A stretch of DNA of 32,341 nt from Deltaproteobacteria bacterium (lineage in GTDB: Bacteria > Desulfobacterota > Desulfobacteria > Desulfobacterales > JAFDCJ01): positions 1-32,341 of the forward strand of contig JAFDCJ010000239.1 of the NCBI GenBank assembly GCA_019312835.1. Reading direction: 5' to 3'. The notes under the pieces are model-generated. The model ran no database searches. It saw only the letters and a program-made list of their open reading frames with translations, and had not been told where the DNA came from. Positions 7,108 through 14,253 of the stretch are shown here, piece after piece. The position numbers and the translations under genes are program-made. Within the stretch, counting starts at the first letter, position 1, and every line of letters starts with the position of its first letter.

Positions 7108-8796
7108 TTAGATGAACCGTTTCGACAGTCGGCTTGCGCCGAAGCGCATGGGGAGGGCAATGGCAAGGAGGCTGCCGACAAGGGCGGTGGCAAAGGATCC
7201 GATCGTCCACAGCCAGATAGTTGTGGACAGGTTTTTTCCCCGGATGTCCGCCATGAAAAGGTGGTAGACCGGCCCGGCTTCAATCAGGATGATCAGGCCG
7301 ATGTAACCGGCACATACGATCATGAAAACCAGACCGCCGAAACTGGTAACCGTCTGGGTGGGGTTTTCAGCCTTGAAATCGGGATAGGCGGCGCCCAGGC
7401 CGATTCCCAGGGCAACAATGCCGGGAACCAGAAAAAAAACCGTGATGATGGACAGGGCCATCATAAAGGGGGTGACCGACAGCAGGATATTGGTGGCCAC
7501 AATCAGGGTTTCGGTTAATAGCAGCAGGGGGAGGTAATAGATAAAAAATTTGATCCACAAAAAAGCCTTCAGCGACAGGGGCGACGATTTGACCAGCCAG
7601 AACGCTTCTCTTTCCATGCTGACGGCCGGATAAGCGAAGCGGGCACAAATGGCGGTCAGCACAAACAGGGCCAGCCCCATGTTCAGGAAGGAGAACAGGT
7701 TCTGCAGATAGACGGTTTTGATCGGTGACTTGTCGATGGGCAGAACCTTGAAATTGTAAACATAGATGACCACCAGGGCTGCAATCAAAAAAAGCTGCGA
7801 CCACTGGGTTTGGTCGCGCAAGAATGTTTTGATTTCCTTGACTGTAAAGGATTTTATCGGGCCGGGTAAAAAATTGAAAATACGCCAGCCGGCGGCGCTT
7901 TTCTTGAACAGCCGCGCCGCTGCTGTCTGGGTCTTTGAAAATCCCCGAAAATAAATCGCCTCGGCGACCGCGATCAGGACAAACGTAATGGCCGCGGCAA
8001 AGCTCCAGGCCAGCGCCGTGTGAAACAGCCCGTTTTTAAACGCGCCGGAAAGGCCGGCTTGAATGCTGTCGTAGGCCCAGGTGCTGGGCACCAGCGGTGA
8101 CTGCGGCGTTTCCAGGGAGCTGATATAGACCATGACCGTGTCGAAGACTTCCGGGTCTACCAGCAGCTCCGGTCGTGCCAACCGGATGGCCAGATAGACC
8201 ACCACAAAGAACAGGATGCCCAGGAAGATAAATATGCTTTTCAACCGGTTGGCGGGGATGACAATCACGGCGACCAGGACCAGGATGGTACTGACGGCCG
8301 AAGCATTCACGACGAGCGCAGCCAGGGCTGCCGCGGTATTGGCATAGTAGTAAAGACCGGTGCGGTAGACGACCCCGTAGGCCAAAAAAATCGGCAGGGT
8401 AAAGATGATCACCATCCAGGCACTTTCAAGCGTGCTGTCTATCCAGCGGGAGATGAAAATTTTGTAGCTGGACACCGGCATGGCGTGTACGAGCTGCAAA
8501 TCCCGGGAAAGAAATAATTTCGACAGAGAGGTGAGGATACTGCTGAAAATTAATAACGCGAAGGACACGATCAGGATCATGGACAGCAGTTTGTAGCCCA
8601 GGATATCGCCAATTTCTTCTATGCCCTTAAAGTAAGTCAATACGCGCAGCGCGACGGCGAAGATCCCCATCCAGAAAACCAGGCCGATGGCCCCGAAGAA
8701 CACCAACTTCAGCAATCCGCCGCGGGTGTTTTGCCGGACGCTGCGGTGCGTCAACGGCCAGATGCGGGGTTTGAGGAGCGTCAAAATATCGTGCAT
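7108..8796 (-). CDS. ABC transporter permease, multi-spanning
   Basis: Membrane subunit of an ABC transporter, probably an exporter. The 562-residue protein has about twelve hydrophobic segments in two halves, separated by a charged linker near residues 285-325. An N-terminal amphipathic stretch (LLKPRIWPLTHRSV) precedes the first membrane segment. LQLVHAMPVSSYKIF and ERE-AFWLVKSSPLS-like segments are the short coupling-helix-type motifs seen in the large two-half ABC-2-like permeases. The ATP-binding gene lies immediately upstream with a hairpin repeat in the gap. The substrate cannot be read from the sequence. It is the last gene of the transglutaminase/ABC unit and is followed by TTCAGGG words. 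Confidence 0.8.
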   Translation of the reverse strand: MHDILTLLKPRIWPLTHRSVRQNTRGGLLKLVFFGAIGLVFWMGIFAVALRVLTYFKGIEEIGDILGYKLLSMILIVSFALLIFSSILTSLSKLFLSRDLQLVHAMPVSSYKIFISRWIDSTLESAWMVIIFTLPIFLAYGVVYRTGLYYYANTAAALAALVVNASAVSTILVLVAVIVIPANRLKSIFIFLGILFFVVVYLAIRLARPELLVDPEVFDTVMVYISSLETPQSPLVPSTWAYDSIQAGLSGAFKNGLFHTALAWSFAAAITFVLIAVAEAIYFRGFSKTQTAAARLFKKSAAGWRIFNFLPGPIKSFTVKEIKTFLRDQTQWSQLFLIAALVVIYVYNFKVLPIDKSPIKTVYLQNLFSFLNMGLALFVLTAICARFAYPAVSMEREAFWLVKSSPLSLKAFLWIKFFIYYLPLLLLTETLIVATNILLSVTPFMMALSIITVFFLVPGIVALGIGLGAAYPDFKAENPTQTVTSFGGLVFMIVCAGYIGLIILIEAGPVYHLFMADIRGKNLSTTIWLWTIGSFATALVGSLLAIALPMRFGASRLSKRFI

Positions 8797-8843
8797 TTTA
8801 GATATTGAATTTTGTAATTGGATTTTTTGGGTTTAAAGTGACT

Positions 8844-8926
8844 GGCACACGGCTCAAGGCTCACGGCGCAAGGTTAAAAACGACAAGATCATTGGCCCTA
8901 CGCCGTGCGCCCTGAGCCGTGTGCCC
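8844..8926. repeat. GGCACACGGCTCA quasi-palindrome, copy 1
   Basis: Left arm 8844-8873 and right arm 8897-8926 match at about 26 of 30 positions; the spacer contains ATCATTGG. It shares ACTGGCACACGGCTCAAGGC (8841-8860) exactly with copy 2 at 18455-18474. It lies between the ABC ATPase and permease genes of one transcription unit, so it would fold in the mRNA. Confidence 0.85.
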
Positions 8927-8933
8927 ATATTTT

Positions 8934-9662
8934 TTAATTCGCATTCGTCGTCAGGGTAAGAAACACCCGCTCGAGCGCAGCATCCGTCACATTGGCCTCG
9001 CGCTGAAGATCGGCCGTGGTGCCGCTGGCAATCAATTGACCCTTGTGGATGACACCGATACGCTCACAGATGTCCTCGGCAACCGCCAGGGTGTGGGTTG
9101 ACATAAATACGGTGACCCCCTTCTGGGCCAGGCGTTTAAACAGATCCTTGACCATTATGATGGCCATGGGGTCAAGGCCCACCATTGGCTCGTCCACGAT
9201 GATGACCTCGGGGTCATGCAGCAGCGCCGCCGACATGATCAGTCTCTGTTTCATGCCGTGGGAATAAGATTCGATCAGATCATCGGACCAGTCCGCCAGC
9301 GAAAACATTTCCAGGTTCTGCTGAGCCTTGTGGTTAAACCTATCATTCGGCACGCCGTAAAGGTCGGCGGTGAACTTGAGAAACTCTCTGCCCGTGAGCT
9401 TTTCATACAGATAGGGGCGATCGGGAATAAAACCGATTTTGCTTTTGGCTTTTTCCGGTTCCTGCTGAATGTCGATTCCGGCGATATGGACAGTTCCGGC
9501 CGAAGGGGCCAGAATGCCCCCGATCATTTTGATGGTCGTGGTCTTGCCGGCCCCGTTGGGCCCGATAAATCCAAATATTTCGCCTTTTTTGACAAAGAGA
9601 TTTAAATCGTCCACAGCCTTGTAATTGCTGTATTTCTTCGTCAGGGATTTTAGTTCGATCAT
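8934..9662 (-). CDS. ABC transporter ATP-binding protein
   Basis: Nucleotide-binding subunit that powers the adjacent permease. Walker A GPNGAGKTT is at 34-42, the Q-loop region near IGFIPDRPYLYEKLTG, the signature (variant) YSHGMKQR near 133-140, Walker B VIIVDEP at 153-159 with D-loop VGLD, and the H-loop in STHTLAV. All catalytic residues are present. The layout (short, single domain, SHGMKQRL signature) is that of the CcmA/DrrA-like group, often used for export or for membrane-protein assembly. It lies 131 bases upstream of the permease start and 149 bases after the transglutaminase-like gene, both gaps filled by hairpin repeats. No strong ribosome-binding site precedes the ATG. Confidence 0.93.
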   Translation of the reverse strand: MIELKSLTKKYSNYKAVDDLNLFVKKGEIFGFIGPNGAGKTTTIKMIGGILAPSAGTVHIAGIDIQQEPEKAKSKIGFIPDRPYLYEKLTGREFLKFTADLYGVPNDRFNHKAQQNLEMFSLADWSDDLIESYSHGMKQRLIMSAALLHDPEVIIVDEPMVGLDPMAIIMVKDLFKRLAQKGVTVFMSTHTLAVAEDICERIGVIHKGQLIASGTTADLQREANVTDAALERVFLTLTTNAN

Positions 9663-9748
9663 AATTTAGTGTGAAAGCTGATTTTTTAGTCGATGTTACT
9701 CTATCGAGTTGCTGTTATACTTGCGTGCTATCTGTTACCTGTCAGTGG

Positions 9749-9812
9749 CCTGTTGTCCGTTGTCGGTTGTTCCCTCCGCTCTGCAACGGACCACGGACGA
9801 CCAACAACGGAC
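9749..9812. repeat. GTCCGTTGT word quasi-palindrome
   Basis: The left arm 9749-9773 (CCTGTTGTCCGTTGTCGG...) and the right arm 9783-9812 (CAACGGACCACGGACGACC...) are inverse words around a short spacer. The right arm touches the TAG stop of the transglutaminase-like gene. Confidence 0.75.
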
Positions 9813-11287
9813 TATTCAATCACCCTCAATTTCAGTCTGCCAATCAGACCCATTATATCAAGCTGCTGCCCCGGGGAACCGGTGACCAGTCTTATATGGC
9901 TGACGTCTGCCGGTATTTGACCGAAAAGGGCATCGACGGTTATCCAGCTTCCCAGATAGACCAAATTCCAGGCATGATAATAAAAGCGGCCCTTCAAATA
10001 TACCAGGCCGGCTTCCAGGCGGCAGGGAATACCGGCCGCTCTGGCCAGGGCGGCGAACAGCACGGCGTGCTCGTTGCAGTCCCCGACGCGGTTTTGCAGG
10101 GTGGAAAGTGCGTCCGGCATCGACAGAACCGGCCGTTTTTCAATATTGCGATGCACCCAATCAACCAGGGCCCGCACCTTGGCCAGGGACGTGTCTTTAT
10201 CGGCGACGATATTGCCTGCCAGGGCTTGGATCGTTTGATGGTCGGACTGAATGAAGGCTGACGGCTGCAGGTATATTTTTTCAAATGCCTGTAAATCCTC
10301 GACTTTTATATGATCCGGCAGATGGGCGGTTGATTCCCGGTTGACGGTCAGGATTTTTTGTTTGTAAATTTGTCGACCGCCGTCCAGTCTGAGCCGCTTG
10401 TCCGCAATACCCTGAATTTCAAACTTTAAGGTCGCGAGCCGGGCCGGATCTTCGAGCACCACGTTGGAAGGGATCGATGCCATTTTCGTCAGATCCGCAC
10501 TGGCCGTCCTGCCAAGGCCCGCAAGGGCATCCTGTCGGGTGGTCTTTTCAAGCCGGATGCCCAATAGCCCCTTTTCCTGCAGCACATCACCGGACGCACC
10601 AATCCAGGCGGTTTGGGATGTACCCTTAAAGTTCAGGGCTATCCTGGTGGCCGGTTTTGGGTCACCGGCGATACGGATGGTCTCTTGGCCTATTATTTCC
10701 ACGATTACAGGGGTTTGTCCCATAGTAGCCGGATCGAAGATATGGAATGCATATTTGTTGCCGCTTTTCAGATCGACGGCGGCCAGGGCGGATGTGATCC
10801 CGGCCAGCAGGTATGGCTTGTTCTCAAGCGTGATTTCCATCCGGCGGCTGGATCCGCCACTGGCGGAATTAATGGTCAGGATCTTTCCTGATAACGAGCC
10901 GTCCACATGAAAGCTGAAGCGTCCTGACGTGATATCGAAATCAAAATCAGACAGACTGTAATCATTTTTAAGGCGTCCCCGGGTTTTAAGCTGGATATCC
11001 TGAACCATTCCCATGGTATTTAGCCGCATCAGCACCGTTTCCTGTAGGTGATATCCATCCGTTTCGGCTGACAAGCGGGTGTGTGAGAATCCGATTTTGC
11101 GGCTGCTTTGAAAAATGTTCATCCAGGTTTCTGTGGCCCGGGGCAAATTAGCGGCTGATAACTCTAAAGTTTTGGGGCGGTAAAGGAATTTATTCAACCA
11201 ATCCAGGCGAATCATTAAGAGCAGCAGAAAAAGCAGCAAGGCAGCCGTGCCGGCTATGCGAAACCATTTGTTTTTAGATATGTTCAT
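9812..11287 (-). CDS. Membrane-anchored transglutaminase-like domain protein
   Basis: Probable envelope protein with a C-terminal papain-like transglutaminase fold. One hydrophobic segment near residues 8-25 (IAGTAALLLFLLLLMI) would anchor it with the bulk outside. A long beta-rich middle region of unknown type follows. The catalytic triad motifs are visible: Cys near 403 in GDCNEHA, His near 438 in YYHAWN and Asp near 452 in VDALFG. ATG 11287 is preferred (491 residues) over an upstream in-frame start at 11401, whose 38 extra residues come before the membrane anchor and run across the neighbour's terminator. It is first in a unit with the ABC ATPase and permease, a pairing that suggests the ABC pair serves this envelope protein or its substrate. 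Whether it crosslinks or hydrolyses amides is unknown. Confidence 0.85.
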   Translation of the reverse strand: MNISKNKWFRIAGTAALLLFLLLLMIRLDWLNKFLYRPKTLELSAANLPRATETWMNIFQSSRKIGFSHTRLSAETDGYHLQETVLMRLNTMGMVQDIQLKTRGRLKNDYSLSDFDFDITSGRFSFHVDGSLSGKILTINSASGGSSRRMEITLENKPYLLAGITSALAAVDLKSGNKYAFHIFDPATMGQTPVIVEIIGQETIRIAGDPKPATRIALNFKGTSQTAWIGASGDVLQEKGLLGIRLEKTTRQDALAGLGRTASADLTKMASIPSNVVLEDPARLATLKFEIQGIADKRLRLDGGRQIYKQKILTVNRESTAHLPDHIKVEDLQAFEKIYLQPSAFIQSDHQTIQALAGNIVADKDTSLAKVRALVDWVHRNIEKRPVLSMPDALSTLQNRVGDCNEHAVLFAALARAAGIPCRLEAGLVYLKGRFYYHAWNLVYLGSWITVDALFGQIPADVSHIRLVTGSPGQQLDIMGLIGRLKLRVIE

Positions 11288-11380
11288 AAGGATCTGTTTG
11301 CCCGCCGGATCGGTATGGGTTGAAACGCCGTCCAAACAATTGGTGACCGCGGCAAGTTGGGTCGCAAAGAGGGCATGCCA

Positions 11381-11416
11381 AAAAAAAGCTGAACCCTGCA
11401 AGGTTCAACCCTTTTA
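11381..11416 (-). terminator. Rho-independent terminator of the solute-binding protein gene
   Basis: On the minus strand TGAACC-loop-GGTTCA (arms 11402-11407 and 11390-11395) is followed by GC and a seven-base T run (11387-11381), 24 bases after the stop of the upstream gene. The stem uses the same GGTTCA word as the TTCAGGG family. Confidence 0.75.
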
Positions 11417-11435
11417 TTATAGCACGAATTTTGAT

Positions 11436-12245
11436 TTATTGGGCGAAGGGGATCCAGTATTTAATCATTTTTTGCAGCCGTCCGTCGCCGTTGGCCGTTC
11501 TCAGAAAATTGTTGGCCGATTCCAGGAGCGTTTTATTGTCCTTGCGCACGCCCCAGGCCATATATTCTTCGGTAAGCAGGGTGAACAGCGCCGTGAGGCC
11601 GTTGGTTTCATTTTCAGACGCTAAATACAAAATCAAAGGCGCGTCATATATAAACATGTCGATGCGTTTGTCGATCAGGGCTTTCACCGCTGGTTTTGTA
11701 TCTGAAAACGCTATTTTTTTGACGCTGCTGTAGTTGGTCTCCACAAAGAATTCACTGGTGGTGTCTTTAATCACGCCGATGGCGGAGCTCGTCGTCAGGG
11801 CAAAAAGACCGGTGCTGAATCGGGCGGCATCCTCCCGGCGGATCAGGGCCGTTAATCCGCTTCTAAAGTAGGGGATGGTAAAGGCAATTCTGACCTCTCT
11901 CAGACGGGTGATCGACATGCCGGACATGATGATGTCGATCTTATTGGCCTCTAAAGCTGGGATCAGATCCTCCCATTTATATTCCACAAAGCGCAATTCC
12001 TTGCCCAGATCTTTTGCCAGCTCCCTGGCCAGATCTGCTTCCAGGCCGACAATTGTGTTTCCCTGCCGGTAAACCAGGGGCTGTGCATTGGCTGACACCC
12101 CGACTCTCAGAATGTTTTGATCAGGAGGGATGTCGGTGGTCTTGACAGCCTGCTGCCGGGGTGCGGCACATCCGGCCAGCAAAAGCAAACTTGCTAAAAA
12201 ATATAGCAGAACCGGCCGCCGGCTGGCGTACAATTTGATTGGCAT
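11436..12245 (-). CDS. Extracellular solute-binding lipoprotein, family 3
   Basis: Periplasmic binding protein of the amino-acid type (SBP family 3), anchored as a lipoprotein. The signal peptide ends in a clear lipobox LLLAGC with Cys26. Family features follow: LRVGVSANAQPLVYR, GLEADLARELAKDLG, WEDLIPALEANKIDIIMSGM, TREVR-type RLREVRIAFTIPYF, and the second-lobe DTKPAVKALIDKRIDMFIYD. At 269 residues it is of normal length. No permease or ATPase for amino acids is adjacent, and the ABC genes downstream belong to another class behind a terminator. It may be an orphan receptor or may work with a distant transporter. A GGAGGAGAAGAAAGG tract precedes the ATG. Confidence 0.9.
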   Translation of the reverse strand: MPIKLYASRRPVLLYFLASLLLLAGCAAPRQQAVKTTDIPPDQNILRVGVSANAQPLVYRQGNTIVGLEADLARELAKDLGKELRFVEYKWEDLIPALEANKIDIIMSGMSITRLREVRIAFTIPYFRSGLTALIRREDAARFSTGLFALTTSSAIGVIKDTTSEFFVETNYSSVKKIAFSDTKPAVKALIDKRIDMFIYDAPLILYLASENETNGLTALFTLLTEEYMAWGVRKDNKTLLESANNFLRTANGDGRLQKMIKYWIPFAQ

Positions 12246-12469
12246 CCTTTCTTCTCCTCCTCTGTCAGTTCATCCTCTCTAACCGGCCCCGCCGCCGACC
12301 CCTCTAAAAAGCGGATCCGCGTTTGACTGGATAGAGCTTCAGCCGAATCAGTCGATCACCATCGGATGGAATGCGGACATATAGCATTTATTGCGGCGCT
12401 GTGTACAGAATGAATTTTACGGACTTTAGCAAATTTGTCAATCCCGGAGCCGGTCGATTCTTTTTTTTC

Positions 12470-12498
12470 TTGACACCTGTAGGGTTATTAGCGATATA
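12470..12498 (+). promoter_or_regulatory. Candidate sigma-70 promoter in the gap before csp
   Basis: TTGACA (12470-12475), a 17-base spacer and GATATA (12493-12498) point rightwards. The -10 is imperfect. The transcript would begin near 12505. Confidence 0.45.
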
Positions 12499-12504
12499 GA
12501 AACT

Positions 12505-12652
12505 GCGATCGATGACTGCAGGGGATTTGCCAAATTGCTGACTCCTCAACGGCCGGCGGCTAGAGATGTTGACGAGATCCATGATGTATTCTTTTCGCAG
12601 ATGAGATAAATTCGGACTTTACAGGCAGAGTCAAATATGACCCTGCCTTTTT
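12505..12652 (+). ncRNA. Candidate small RNA or attenuated leader upstream of the cold-shock gene
   Basis: The 498-base gap 12246-12743 has no convincing protein gene. A promoter-like pair at 12470-12498 and a strong terminator at 12623-12652 frame about 148 bases. This could be an independent small RNA, or the 5' leader of the cold-shock mRNA with a terminator that is read through at low temperature. I recognise no known RNA family. Confidence 0.35.
12623..12652 (+). terminator. Rho-independent terminator or attenuator before csp
   Basis: AGGCAG and GTCA pair with TGAC and CTGCCT around a four-base loop, followed by TTTTT. It ends about 90 bases before the cold-shock start codon. Confidence 0.7.
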
Positions 12653-12743
12653 ATGTTGTATCAGAAGTATTTTAACAATTGGAGCCCTTTGCAATCTGCC
12701 CTGTGATGCAAAGGTTTGAAAAGTGGTTCAGGAGTTCAAAGCT

Positions 12744-12944
12744 ATGCCGCAAGGAACAGTCAAGTGGTTTAACAACAAGAGAGGTTGGGGCTTTATAGTT
12801 AAAGAAGACGGCGAAGACATTTTTGTCCATTATTCCGCCATCAAAGGCGAAGGCTTCAAATCGCTTACCGAAGGTCAGCGGGTGCAGTTTGAAATCGAAA
12901 ACGGCTCAAACGGCCCCGCGGCAGCGAATGTCGAAAAATTATAA
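12744..12944 (+). CDS. Cold-shock domain protein (CspA family)
   Basis: Small single-stranded RNA/DNA-binding protein (66 residues) acting as an RNA chaperone. RNP1 reads KRGWGFI (residues 13-19, from [13 protein letters not shown]) and RNP2 reads DIFVHYSAI; the usual [15 protein letters not shown] strand and C-terminal AANVEKL follow. ATG 12744 is chosen because AGGAG at 12730-12734 lies nine bases before it and because family proteins begin MPQGTVKWF; a GTG at 12723 lies upstream of that ribosome-binding site. It is the only clear plus-strand gene of the window and converges on the flavoprotein gene beyond the fold-back element. A terminator-like hairpin in its leader may regulate it. Confidence 0.95.
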   Translation: MPQGTVKWFNNKRGWGFIVKEDGEDIFVHYSAIKGEGFKSLTEGQRVQFEIENGSNGPAAANVEKL

Positions 12945-12996
12945 ACGGCATCCGGACCGGCCTCAATTGACGATTGGCTGTCGGCAATTGAAACTA

Positions 12997-13142
12997 TAGA
13001 AGCCATCTCAAAAATAGAATTTTGGTTCAAGATCGCGGCGGGGTCGAGCTTCAAACCGCAGGAATACACCAGTATTTTGAGGATTTAAAGCGAGGCACCA
13101 ACAAAGATATTGGACCAAAAGACATTTTTGAGACAGCTTCTA
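12997..13142. mobile_element. 142-bp fold-back (MITE-like) element, copy 1, with TA flanks
   Basis: Ends GAAGCCATCTCAAAAAT and, inverted, GAAGCTGTCTCAAAAAT, with TA on both outer sides. Inside, TTTTGGTTCAAGATC (from about 13019) pairs with GATATTGGACCAAAA (to about 13120), and AATAC/GTATT forms the tip near 13063-13077. The whole element is thus one long imperfect hairpin. A same-length copy is at 18891-19036, with about 19 differences in 142 by hand alignment. No transposase is encoded. Confidence 0.85.
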
Positions 13143-13174
13143 ATGAACAATCCTGCCATTGCGGGACCTGACGC

Positions 13175-14200
13175 CTAGGGCGCATCGTGCCGATTGAAAA
13201 TCCCTTTCAGCCGTTGCAGTTCTGATTCCGCATCGGTTACCATCTCATCGATAATCTCATTCAGGGGTTGGATTTTATCCACCAGCCCGACCGATTGGCC
13301 TGCCATGAGCGAGCCTCTGGCAACATCCCCCTCGATGACCGCCTGGCGCAGCGCACCAACCCAGAATTCTTCCACCTTATATTGCGCTTCATGCCGATCG
13401 ATGAGGTTGTTGTCCAGCTTGCTCAGCAGTTCGAGCTGAAGCTTGGCAAACTCGATGGAACCCTCATTTTTCAATGCCCGTACCGGAATGACCGGCAGGC
13501 GGCTGTCGAATTGCGGCGTTGCCATGGCATCCTTGGCCTTGGCCTTGCGAAAGGTCTCTTTAAATTTCGCGTGGGCCATGCACTCTTGCGCCATGATAAA
13601 ACGGGTTCCCATCTGGATGCCGGCCGCCCCCATCATCAGCAGGTGGGCCATCATGCGGCCGGTTGCAATCCCCCCGGCGATAAAGATCGGGACACTGTCC
13701 ACGTTGAAGAGAATCTGTTGAATCAGAACCGATAAGGCGACCGGGCCGATGTGACCGCCGGCTTCGGAACCTTCTAAAATCAGCGCATCGGCCCCCCTTT
13801 CGATTAAACTGTGCGCCAGGGGAGCCGTGGAAGCGAAACAGATGACCCTGGCACCGCAGCGTTTGGCCTTCTCGATTTCGGATTTTTTCGGAATGCTGCC
13901 CGCAAAAACGACGAACTGGCATCCCAGTTTGCAGACCAGTGCGAGCTGATCATTGTAAACCGGGGCCAGGGTGATAAGGTTGACGCCGAAGGGCCTGTCG
14001 GTCAGCTCCTGGGTTTCAACGATCTGTTGCTCGAAAATATCGACCGGGGTGTTGCCACCGGCCAACAGCCCGAATCCACCGGCGTTACCGATGGTGCTGA
14101 CAAGTTTCGGATCGCTGACCCAGGTCATCGCACCGCACATAATCGGATAGTGGCAGCCTAAAAACTCGCGGCCTGTTTCAAAAAATCTATCAATCAGCAT
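13175..14200 (-). CDS. FMN-dependent nitronate monooxygenase / enoyl-ACP reductase II (FabK)-like protein
   Basis: TIM-barrel flavoprotein of the 2-nitropropane dioxygenase family. Family marks seen are YPIMCGAMTWVSDPKLVSTIGNAGGFGLLAGG at the start, PFGVNLI, the catalytic-region EGSEAGGHIG, the phosphate-binding IFIAGGIATGRMMAHLL and GAAGIQMGTRFI. At 341 residues it has family length. The family covers nitronate detoxification, FabK-type fatty-acid synthesis and related oxidoreductases, and I cannot choose among them: no fab genes are nearby, so nitronate monooxygenase or an uncharacterised role is at least as likely as FabK. recN follows upstream on the same strand. The fold-back element ends 32 bases beyond its stop. 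Confidence 0.85.
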   Translation of the reverse strand: MLIDRFFETGREFLGCHYPIMCGAMTWVSDPKLVSTIGNAGGFGLLAGGNTPVDIFEQQIVETQELTDRPFGVNLITLAPVYNDQLALVCKLGCQFVVFAGSIPKKSEIEKAKRCGARVICFASTAPLAHSLIERGADALILEGSEAGGHIGPVALSVLIQQILFNVDSVPIFIAGGIATGRMMAHLLMMGAAGIQMGTRFIMAQECMAHAKFKETFRKAKAKDAMATPQFDSRLPVIPVRALKNEGSIEFAKLQLELLSKLDNNLIDRHEAQYKVEEFWVGALRQAVIEGDVARGSLMAGQSVGLVDKIQPLNEIIDEMVTDAESELQRLKGIFNRHDAP

Positions 14201-14219
14201 TTTCCATGTCTCTTTTTCA

Positions 14220-14236
14220 ACTATGAGCTATGAGCT
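14220..14236. repeat. ATGAGCT words in the recN-flavoprotein gap
   Basis: Two copies of CTATGAGCTATGAGCT stand in the 53-base gap, the same word as at 6108-6136. Confidence 0.5.
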
Positions 14237-14253
14237 GTCTTGCACAGCAAGAC

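Noticed and set aside
9671-10261. Plus-strand open frame covering the GTCCGTTGT palindrome and the transglutaminase 3' end
   Set aside because: Translates repeat sequence and antisense of a motif-bearing domain.
12388-12582. 64-codon minus-strand frame in the gap before csp
   Set aside because: No ribosome-binding site, no resemblance, and contains a poly-lysine run from an A/T tract; better explained as noncoding.
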